Of a stretch of 64,000 bases of DNA, positions 1-6,031 are shown in pieces. How positions within the stretch are numbered: the stretch's first letter is position 1; each line of letters starts with the position of its first letter. The notes under the pieces are model-generated. The model did no database searches. It was not told the origin of the DNA and saw nothing but the letters and a program-made list of their open reading frames with translations. The stretch covers positions 669,211 to 733,210 of the forward strand of contig NZ_CP089289.1 in the NCBI RefSeq assembly GCF_022819365.1, in the 5' to 3' direction. The stretch is from Candidatus Nanosynbacter sp. HMT-352. Its GTDB lineage: Bacteria; Patescibacteriota; Saccharimonadia; Saccharimonadales; Saccharimonadaceae. The position numbers and the translations under genes were made by a program.

Positions 1-79
1 TATTTCGACTCAATAAATGACTACTGCCAGGTTCTTGCGATCTACGTAAATAGCTCGGACGCCGAACTCCATCTTTCAC
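1..79 (-). CDS. Possible 5' end of an unidentified gene, cut by the window edge
   Basis: A GTG codon at 79-77 on the minus strand is preceded by a GAGGAGAG ribosome-binding sequence and opens a frame of 26 codons that runs off the window. The visible peptide is rich in Arg and Ser and I do not recognise it. TCTCCT (117-112) could pair with the ribosome-binding site (92-87), forming a small hairpin that would hide it. Too short to be sure that it is a gene. Confidence 0.25.
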   Translation of the reverse strand, partial: MKDGVRRPSYLRRSQEPGSSHLLSRN

Positions 80-273
80 ACTACTCTCTCCTCTATACTC
101 ACATTGTAGATAGGAGAAAGTAAAATAGCAAACGTAAGCGTCTTAGCTTTTTCTTGTCTAGTTTGTCTAACTTAAAAAACGAATATTTGTATAGCAAATC
201 GCAATTTGTATTACACTGCCGCCTCCCTTTTGCATTTATGTTATTTTCAAGCGCGCTATGATACACTGGTGTC

Positions 274-978
274 ATGACCAAACGTATTCTCCTCAAACTC
301 TCCGGTGAACAACTTCAAGGCGAATTCGCCAGCGGCTTTGACCCAAAACGCGCTCGCTGGATTGCTGAACAAATTCGACCAGCGCTGGACGACGGGGCTG
401 AAATTGTAATTATGGTTGGCGGCGGCAATTACGTTCGCGGCAATCAAATCATCGGTCAAGGAATTCAACCTGTTTCCGCTCATAATATCGGGATGCTTTC
501 TACGCTAATGAATGCAATTGCCCTAGCTGACGTATTAAATGACGCGGGACTGCCAACTCGCGCATTGTCCACAGTTGAAGTCAATCAATTTATCGACCAC
601 TATACTTTCCGACGTGCCATTAGCCATATTAAGAAAAATCGCATCGTTATTGTGGCTTGCGGCACCGGCCGACCATTTCTGACTACTGATACTGCAGCGT
701 TAAATCTGGCACTGGAAATGCAATGCGATGCCGTGGTTAAAACAACGAAGGTCGACGGAGTTTACGACAAAGATCCTATGAAATTCCCTGACGCTGTAAA
801 AATTGATCATTTATCTTACCAAGAAGCCCTGACAAATCCTAACATTGCCGTTATGGACAAGGCAGCAATTGGACTAGCTATGGACGAGCATATTCCAGTC
901 ATCATTTGCGACCTGCTAACAGACGGAAATATTCTCCGCGCAACCCGCGGAGAATCAGTAGGCACGCTTATTAGTTAA
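274..978 (+). CDS. pyrH: UMP kinase
   Basis: Phosphorylates UMP to UDP with ATP, the first committed kinase step to UTP and CTP, in the cytosol. The 234 residues match the bacterial family length. Amino-acid-kinase signatures are visible: the KLSGE phosphate loop at about residues 8-12, VGGGN near 49, and TGRPFLTTDTAA near 131-142. There is no ribosome-binding site; a TATGAT -10 box lies at 257-262, 11 bases before the ATG, so the mRNA probably starts almost at the start codon. The gene stops 4 bases before the convergent mscL ends, with no terminator between them. Confidence 0.95.
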   Translation: MTKRILLKLSGEQLQGEFASGFDPKRARWIAEQIRPALDDGAEIVIMVGGGNYVRGNQIIGQGIQPVSAHNIGMLSTLMNAIALADVLNDAGLPTRALSTVEVNQFIDHYTFRRAISHIKKNRIVIVACGTGRPFLTTDTAALNLALEMQCDAVVKTTKVDGVYDKDPMKFPDAVKIDHLSYQEALTNPNIAVMDKAAIGLAMDEHIPVIICDLLTDGNILRATRGESVGTLIS

Positions 979-982
979 GGTT

Positions 983-1420
983 TTAATCCTTTTTCTTATC
1001 TAATTTATCGAGTTTCAAGAAGTGAATGATTGCATATACAACAAATGCAACGGCTATCAACGTAATTAACGAGCTAACGAATGCGCCGTATAAAAACTCG
1101 CCTTTACGTCCAGCAATTTCAACCGTAAATGAAGCTGATTGCAATCCTTGTTGAGAGCCAACGATCAACTGCACTAACGGGTCAACAAATGCCGTCACCA
1201 ACTTTTTAACCGTATCGCCAGCTGCGGTACCGATTGCCAAACCAACCGCCATACCGACAACACCCTGTTCGCGAATAAAATTAACAAATCCAGCCATATG
1301 AGTGTCTTTTATAGCTGCACTTACAATTTTCTTTTCTTTGATGGCGGCAACTTTCGCGGCTGCCTTAGCACTCTTAGAAACTAACTTTTTAGTCGATTTG
1401 TCGACACTAGGTTTTGCCAT
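983..1420 (-). CDS. mscL: Large-conductance mechanosensitive channel, MscL family
   Basis: Forms a pentameric membrane pore that opens under tension to release solutes during osmotic downshock. The 145 residues have an extra Lys/Ala-rich N-terminal extension of about 40 residues, then the pore helix TM1 (GVVGMAVGLAIGTAAGDTV), a periplasmic loop, TM2 (FVSSLITLIAVAFVVYAII) and a short charged tail (KLDKLDKKKD). A good ribosome-binding site AAAGGAG lies 8 bases before the ATG. It follows argS on the same strand after 34 bases and is probably cotranscribed with it. The N-terminal extension is unusual for the family. Confidence 0.85.
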   Translation of the reverse strand: MAKPSVDKSTKKLVSKSAKAAAKVAAIKEKKIVSAAIKDTHMAGFVNFIREQGVVGMAVGLAIGTAAGDTVKKLVTAFVDPLVQLIVGSQQGLQSASFTVEIAGRKGEFLYGAFVSSLITLIAVAFVVYAIIHFLKLDKLDKKKD

Positions 1421-1454
1421 AATAAATTCTCCTTTTACTATTTATTATTGGATA

Positions 1455-3086
1455 TTATATCTTATTTGGCGCCACGATTCCCAAAATAGCCAGTCCAGCT
1501 TTAAGAATATCGGCGTAAATTGCCACGATTCCTACACGATGCGCCTCTTTGTCACTACCAATAACCTGATTTTTCTCGTAATATCGATTAAATTCTTGCG
1601 CCAATTCAAACAAATACGTACAGACATGATGAGGCTCCAAACTTTCTTTGGCGCGGTCAACTACATCCACATACTCACTTAATTTCCTGACCAGCATTTT
1701 ATCTTCGTCAAACAGCCCTGTAGGAAAGGCAATTTCTTTATCGGATTTAGCTAAAATTCCCCGCGCTCGAGCATGGGCGTATTGCAAGTAGCTTCCCGTA
1801 TTTCCCGTCAAACTTACCGCATCATTAATATCAAATATGACGTCGCCACCGATCTTCACCTTCAAGAATTGATAACGGAGCGCGCCAGCAATCACGTCGT
1901 CAGTTGGTTCGCCGCCAGCATTCTCAATTGCCTTTTTAAATTCGTCAAACAACCAACCGATTGTAACAACTTCACCTGTTCGCGAACTCATCTTTCCAGT
2001 TGTCAATTTAACCAAGCCAGTCGCGTAATTGAACAATTTTCCTTTCAAGGCTGGAATCGACAATTCACTAGCCGCAATCACGCCACGGAAGTATGCTGCT
2101 TGCTCCTCGCCATTTACCGTAATCGACAAGTCCAAATTCGGGTAGTCCTTATACTTCAACTGAATCAATCCCATATCATGCGCCCCATAAAGACCATTGC
2201 CGTGAGATCCAATAAATACGTTGTCGAACGCACCGTATTTACTGCCCTTAAAAACATACGCGCCGTCAGATTTAGTAAACACCTCTGGAGTTTTTTCTTT
2301 AATTAAAGATTTTCCCAATTCTTCAGTTTCGCTCTCAACGTAACGTCGCTCAATCGGCACGTTTCCAAGTCGACCTACGTTAGAATCAATCTCATCAAAA
2401 CTCCAACTTTTACAGATTTCGTAAACTTGTTTATATAGCGGATCATCCAGAACGAATGATTGCTTGGCTAGTTCATCAATTTCTGCCTTTGCCTCTAGAG
2501 ATTCTTTCGCCGCACGCGCACCTTCAACGTACATGCGACTCATAAATTCATTTCGCTTATCAGCTGGGATTTCGTTCAATTTATTCACATCGCCGTCAAT
2601 CTCACGCAAAATCGCCCACATACTTTTACCAACATGCGTTCCGACATCACCGTGATAACTCACTCGATGCACAATTGCGCCGTCAACCGCCAACAAATTA
2701 GCCATCGTGTCCGCCAAAATCGCATTCAAAGCGTGTCCGATATGCATAGCCTTAAATGGATTCGGGCAATTGGTTTCAATTACAACCGTCTGACCGGCGC
2801 GCTTCGTCGTTGGCTCTTTTTTCAAAGAATTTAGGACGGATTGATCGCTCAGTTTTACATTGATAAAACCTGGACCAGCCACGCTTACTTCACTAAACTC
2901 CTCTTCCTTACGCAGATTCTCAGCAATCATCTCCGCAATTTCACGCGGATTCTTCCCTAGCGGCTTAGCCAATTGCAACGCCACATTTGTAGCAAAGTCA
3001 CCAAACTTCGGATCAGGACGCGTCAATTGTACCGATATATCTTGATCAAAAAGTTGCTTCACTACTTGAGAAATAATCTGTTCCAT
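1455..3086 (-). CDS. argS: Arginyl-tRNA synthetase
   Basis: Charges tRNA-Arg with arginine. The 543 residues contain the N-terminal Arg-tRNA synthetase domain (about 1-85), the class I HIGH motif as HIGH at 115-118, a KMSSRTG signature in the catalytic domain, and the C-terminal DALR-type anticodon-binding helices ending in ILGIVAPNKI. No ribosome-binding site is seen. A TATACT -10 box at 3094-3099 sits 7 bases from the ATG, which points to a leaderless transcript. mscL lies 34 bases downstream on the same strand. Confidence 0.95.
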   Translation of the reverse strand: MEQIISQVVKQLFDQDISVQLTRPDPKFGDFATNVALQLAKPLGKNPREIAEMIAENLRKEEEFSEVSVAGPGFINVKLSDQSVLNSLKKEPTTKRAGQTVVIETNCPNPFKAMHIGHALNAILADTMANLLAVDGAIVHRVSYHGDVGTHVGKSMWAILREIDGDVNKLNEIPADKRNEFMSRMYVEGARAAKESLEAKAEIDELAKQSFVLDDPLYKQVYEICKSWSFDEIDSNVGRLGNVPIERRYVESETEELGKSLIKEKTPEVFTKSDGAYVFKGSKYGAFDNVFIGSHGNGLYGAHDMGLIQLKYKDYPNLDLSITVNGEEQAAYFRGVIAASELSIPALKGKLFNYATGLVKLTTGKMSSRTGEVVTIGWLFDEFKKAIENAGGEPTDDVIAGALRYQFLKVKIGGDVIFDINDAVSLTGNTGSYLQYAHARARGILAKSDKEIAFPTGLFDEDKMLVRKLSEYVDVVDRAKESLEPHHVCTYLFELAQEFNRYYEKNQVIGSDKEAHRVGIVAIYADILKAGLAILGIVAPNKI

Positions 3087-3131
3087 ACTGTCCAGTATAC
3101 AACAGAGGTGGATTATTATCTAGCTAAATCC

Positions 3132-3290
3132 CTACGCTGTTTCGTCAAGCTCTTCCAGTTCCAGGCTTAATTTCGTCGCCGAACTTGGACTGGCGCCCTT
3201 AACGTGTTGCAATACGTAAGTCAACGCCGACATATCGTCTCGACTCAATACGCCTTCGGTAAGTCCGTGAATGTCTTTTTCTTCAGCCAT
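3132..3290 (-). CDS. Small acidic protein of 52 residues, unknown function
   Basis: The frame reads MAEEKDIHGLTEGVL and ends LELEELDETA. It has no cysteine, no membrane segment and no family I recognise; it is mostly helical and acidic. Support for it being a real gene comes from its own promoter (TTGACA at 3350-3355, 17-base spacer, TATCAT at 3327-3332, minus strand) and an AAAGGAATAAAATG start. It lies alone between argS and the acyltransferase-like gene. Confidence 0.65.
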   Translation of the reverse strand: MAEEKDIHGLTEGVLSRDDMSALTYVLQHVKGASPSSATKLSLELEELDETA

Positions 3291-3326
3291 TTTATTCCTT
3301 TTTGTTTTAATTTTTTATACAGTAAA

Positions 3327-3355
3327 ATGATATCACATTATTTTTATTTTGTCAA
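3327..3355 (-). promoter_or_regulatory. Promoter of the 52-residue protein gene
   Basis: On the minus strand TTGACA (3355-3350) and TATCAT (3332-3327) are separated by 17 bases, giving a leader of about 30 bases that carries an AAAGGA ribosome-binding site. Confidence 0.6.
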
Positions 3356-3376
3356 TAACTAGAACCTTGCGACCAC

Positions 3377-4336
3377 TTACTTGGCTTTATTTTTATCTGA
3401 TCGACGCTTATATTCTTCTGCTATAATCCTACCTATTTCGCTGTCTTTTAAGTATTCTTTGTATGATGATAATAAACGCTCGGATGCATCAGAATCCTTC
3501 ATCTCTAGCGCCTTTCTATATGAATTGCTAAACGCCGCAAGCATACCGTCTTCATCTTTCATAACTCTAATAGTAAGTTTCTTGTCCTCTGACGACACAT
3601 AAACAAATATCAGGTCTGCGCTAGATTTCAATGCCGTATGAATCGCTGCAGAGCCCATTTCACTGCGAGGCTTTGAACCTACTGAGTCATCCGCTGAGTA
3701 TCCAGCCAAAACCAAGGATCCACCATCCTCAACAAATTTAACCGCTTCTTCGTAATGGTCTGTTGAAAAGTGAACTGGTTTTTTACTCTTTTTATCTACC
3801 CATTCATATGGCACACCAAAAAAGTTTTTAGCGCCAAACGCAAGATACTGTATAGCTTCTAAGTTGATTCCGCCAACGCCCTTCTTAATCCAATCTCTAT
3901 TAGTCGACGCTACGCCAATATTAATTTTGTTCAACAGAGACGCCAAATAACTAGCCGTAGGAACATCCTCTCCATTGAAATGTGTTGGTGCTATAACACT
4001 TCCCTTGCCTTCTTCTTTGGCCTTTTTGGCGGCTTCAATTAAGATATCTTCGCCAATTATTTCAACTTCCTTTTTGCCATGCATTAAGCCCATCAATAGC
4101 TTAAGTCCAGAGGAAAGCCGAACGTCTGTTTCTGGCAATCCCAATTCTTCTCCAGCTGCCTCAAGTTTTTCTACCGCTGAATTGTTAGTTAATCCAAAAG
4201 GTTTGCCGTGCTTTTCTCGTCTACCACACACCCATTTCTTAAGAGAACCAAGCGCAACCGACAGAGAAAAACCCTCTCTCTGTGGCTCAATTTCTTTCAT
4301 AGCCTCAGATCCTGAAAAAGTCTCAATTGTTTTCAT
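3377..4336 (-). CDS. Divergent PlsC-like acyltransferase (tentative)
   Basis: A 319-residue soluble protein. THFNGEDVP carries the H-x4-D catalytic motif (H119, D124) of glycerolipid acyltransferases. A later stretch, GGSLVLAGYSADD followed by GSAAIHTALKSSADLIFVYV, looks like a degenerate version of the family's PEGT and substrate-pocket blocks. If the call is right, it moves an acyl group onto a phospholipid precursor or other lipid. No clear membrane helix is visible, and the PEGT motif is not intact, so the function is uncertain. It has a perfect TTGACA/TATAAT promoter that contains an 8-bp inverted repeat. Confidence 0.45.
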   Translation of the reverse strand: MKTIETFSGSEAMKEIEPQREGFSLSVALGSLKKWVCGRREKHGKPFGLTNNSAVEKLEAAGEELGLPETDVRLSSGLKLLMGLMHGKKEVEIIGEDILIEAAKKAKEEGKGSVIAPTHFNGEDVPTASYLASLLNKINIGVASTNRDWIKKGVGGINLEAIQYLAFGAKNFFGVPYEWVDKKSKKPVHFSTDHYEEAVKFVEDGGSLVLAGYSADDSVGSKPRSEMGSAAIHTALKSSADLIFVYVSSEDKKLTIRVMKDEDGMLAAFSNSYRKALEMKDSDASERLLSSYKEYLKDSEIGRIIAEEYKRRSDKNKAK

Positions 4337-4346
4337 GATACTCTTA

Positions 4347-4376
4347 ATTATACAATATAAAGCACTATATTGTCAA
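4347..4376 (-). promoter_or_regulatory. Consensus promoter with a palindrome in the spacer
   Basis: On the minus strand TTGACA (4376-4371), an 18-base spacer and TATAAT (4352-4347) form a full-consensus promoter for the acyltransferase-like gene. An 8-bp perfect inverted repeat, ACAATATA (4352-4359) and TATATTGT (4366-4373), overlaps both elements and could be an operator. The ATG is 10 bases past the -10 box. Confidence 0.7.
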
Positions 4377-4398
4377 TAATCAGATCTGCCGGTGGACC

Positions 4399-4578
4399 TT
4401 ATTCGCAACCGTCACAAATAGTCAAACTTGCTGGGTCAACTGGTGCCGCAACAGTGCCGTTCGACTTTGCTTGATCATCAGCCGCTTCTTGCGCCGCTTT
4501 AAGAGCTGCATCAATGGCACTCAATTTTTCTTCCAAAGTCATGTCATCAGTAATAATTTGATTCGCATTCATTTTCAT
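4399..4578 (-). CDS. 59-residue protein ending in CDGCE; candidate detached redox tail of ribonucleotide reductase
   Basis: Seen: the frame starts ATG AAA ATG AAT behind an AGGGGA ribosome-binding site. Residues 12-38 (from DDMTLEEKLS to AADDQAK) look like one amphipathic helix. Residues 39-52 form an Ala/Pro/Gly-rich linker, and the protein ends SLTICDGCE. Known: class I RNR large subunits end in a flexible arm with a Cys pair that reduces the active-site disulfide, and many end in CxxC plus one or two residues. Inference: the adjacent NrdA lacks such a pair, so this small protein may supply it in trans, with the helix docking on NrdA. It lies downstream of nrdA, nrdB and the split-barrel gene and also has its own promoter with paired NrdR-like boxes. 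Function unproven. Confidence 0.7.
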   Translation of the reverse strand: MKMNANQIITDDMTLEEKLSAIDAALKAAQEAADDQAKSNGTVAAPVDPASLTICDGCE

Positions 4579-4581
4579 TTT

Positions 4582-4597
4582 CCCCTATATTTAGTAG
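4582..4597. promoter_or_regulatory. Weaker NrdR-like box 2 of the tail gene
   Basis: The sequence CCCCTATATTTAGTAG matches 11 of 16 NrdR consensus positions. Its centre is 32 bp from box 1, the same spacing as the nrdA pair. It overlaps the ribosome-binding region of the gene. Confidence 0.4.
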
Positions 4598-4608
4598 TTA
4601 CTTAACTA

Positions 4609-4637
4609 ATTTTACGCTAGATATAGTGCTTATGCAA
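4609..4637 (-). promoter_or_regulatory. Promoter of the CDGCE-tail gene
   Basis: On the minus strand TTGCAT (4637-4632), a 17-base spacer and TAAAAT (4614-4609). The -35 box overlaps the stop codon of the upstream split-barrel gene. The spacer is almost exactly filled by an NrdR-like box. Confidence 0.6.
4614..4629. promoter_or_regulatory. NrdR-like box 1 of the tail gene
   Basis: The 16-mer ACGCTAGATATAGTGC matches 13 of 16 positions of the NrdR consensus ACACWATATATWGTGT as I know it. It fills the spacer of the tail-gene promoter, as the corresponding box does at nrdA. Confidence 0.6.
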
Positions 4638-5025
4638 TAAAATGCAGCCAATTGCCCGTTGTAGTTTTTTCATCAAGTTCACCTATTGGCGCAACGTATA
4701 TTTGCGGATTTTGACAACGTGGCATAAAATCAGCCAACTTCTCTTTATAAGCCGCCATTGCCGCCTCTTTCTCAGATTCTGGGAGTTCAGTCACGTTAGT
4801 TTTTAAGAAAACTGCTCGCTTTTTATCATCCCAAACCACAAATTCCGCCTTACCGTTTCGAAACGCATTTTCTGAATGGCGCGCAGTCGGCTCTGATATC
4901 CAAATTATAGAATTACCAAAACGCGCAAAGTGCAGCGGCGTCACCAAAGGAGTTCTATCAACATTCACCGTCGCCAACGCACCAACTTCGACTGTATCTA
5001 ATATTTCTTTCGCTAATTCGTTCAT
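4630..5025 (-). CDS. FMN-binding split-barrel protein, pyridoxamine 5'-phosphate oxidase family
   Basis: About 131 residues. The N-terminal half has the family pattern of strands (VGALATVNVDRTPLVTPLHF, then NSIIWISEPTARHSENAFRN), typical of small flavin or F420-binding split barrels. The C-terminus carries helices and the NWLHFIA end. The substrate is unknown. Two starts are possible: an ATG at 5040 that overlaps the nrdB stop (TAATG), or the ATG at 5025 preceded by GGGAG at good spacing; I chose the latter. It lies in the RNR operon between nrdB and the CDGCE-tail gene, so it may have a redox role there, but this is inference. Confidence 0.75.
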   Translation of the reverse strand: MNELAKEILDTVEVGALATVNVDRTPLVTPLHFARFGNSIIWISEPTARHSENAFRNGKAEFVVWDDKKRAVFLKTNVTELPESEKEAAMAAYKEKLADFMPRCQNPQIYVAPIGELDEKTTTGNWLHFIA

Positions 5026-5039
5026 ATCATCAACTCCCA

Positions 5040-6017
5040 TTACTTCGTGGTATTAACTTCGTAACTAGTGTTTGTGCTTTCAAAGAAATTCACCAATTCC
5101 AGCGTATCATTGGCAGCTGCCATCCATTTGGCTGGATTTGGCACATTATATTCAGGTTCAAAACCTAATTCTTGCAAGCGTCGGTCGGTCATATGCATAA
5201 CATACTGATTGACATAATCAGCATTCAATCCCAAAATTCCCTTTGGTAGCATATCCTTATTGTAAGCCTTCTCAAGTTCTACCGCTTGCAAAATCAAGTT
5301 GCGAATTTCCTCTGCGAATTCCTGCGTTTGCAATTCTGGATTTTCGTCCAAAATTGTCAAAAGTAGATTGATACCAAACGTCAAGTGAAGATTTTCATCG
5401 CGAGTAATCCAGTCCAGCAGTGAGCCAACATTGCGCAATAAATTACGCTGACGGAAACTCATGCCAACCATAAAGCCTGAATAGAACCAAATTCCCTCAA
5501 GCACAATGTTATATGCCACCAAAGACCTAACGAAGTCTTTCTTACCTTCCAGCGAATAAATATCCAAATTCGGATCAAGCATCACATCCAAATGCTTATT
5601 TTGGAAGTCGGCCTTATCAGCCAACGACTTTTTACCAAAGCCCGCAGCGTAAATCTCCTCGCGATCAAATGGAAATGTTTCAATAATGTATTCAAATGTC
5701 ATGAAGTGATTAGCTTCTTCCCACATCTGTTTTGACAAGTATAGTTGAGCTTCCGCCGCGTTCACGTATGGATAAATACCGAACGCTAACGATTTATTGA
5801 TCAATAGCTCGTTTGGATTCAAATAGCTAATAACCGTTTTCAATGCGTGTTTTTCATCGTCTGACAATTTTTCAAAATCTGCCAAATCTTGAACTAATTG
5901 AACTTCGTTTGGAAACCACGTGTTAGCCACTGCTTGATTATAAAGATCGTACGCCCAAGGGTAACGAATTGGGTGAAGTGACAATCCATCGCGTAATCCT
6001 GAACCTAAAATTCCCAT
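5040..6017 (-). CDS. nrdB: Class I ribonucleotide reductase small subunit with class Ic-like active site
   Basis: A 325-residue ferritin-like subunit that generates the radical used by NrdA to make deoxynucleotides. Visible metal ligands are E70, E101, H104, E174, E208 and H211. Their spacing (31, 3, 70, 34, 3) is the same as I recall for Chlamydia trachomatis R2 (E89, E120, H123, E193, E227, H230). The radical Tyr position, four residues after H104, is F108, and the first ligand is Glu instead of Asp; both are hallmarks of the Mn/Fe class Ic enzyme. A C-terminal Tyr for radical transfer is present in TSYEV. The ribosome-binding site GGAGG lies 7 bases before the ATG; nrdA ends 14 bases upstream. 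Confidence 0.93.
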   Translation of the reverse strand: MGILGSGLRDGLSLHPIRYPWAYDLYNQAVANTWFPNEVQLVQDLADFEKLSDDEKHALKTVISYLNPNELLINKSLAFGIYPYVNAAEAQLYLSKQMWEEANHFMTFEYIIETFPFDREEIYAAGFGKKSLADKADFQNKHLDVMLDPNLDIYSLEGKKDFVRSLVAYNIVLEGIWFYSGFMVGMSFRQRNLLRNVGSLLDWITRDENLHLTFGINLLLTILDENPELQTQEFAEEIRNLILQAVELEKAYNKDMLPKGILGLNADYVNQYVMHMTDRRLQELGFEPEYNVPNPAKWMAAANDTLELVNFFESTNTSYEVNTTK

Positions 6018-6031
6018 CTTAATTTCCTCCT

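Noticed and set aside
99-296. 65-residue minus-strand frame before pyrH
   Set aside because: It would overlap the pyrH start, has no ribosome-binding site and only one short similar segment to mscL.
1773-2306. 177-residue plus-strand frame inside argS
   Set aside because: A shadow of argS; the composition is not protein-like, and no promoter or family match.
4352-4373. NrdR box at the acyltransferase-like promoter
   Set aside because: The palindrome ACAATATA/TATATTGT has a 6-base centre and does not fit the 16-base NrdR consensus.
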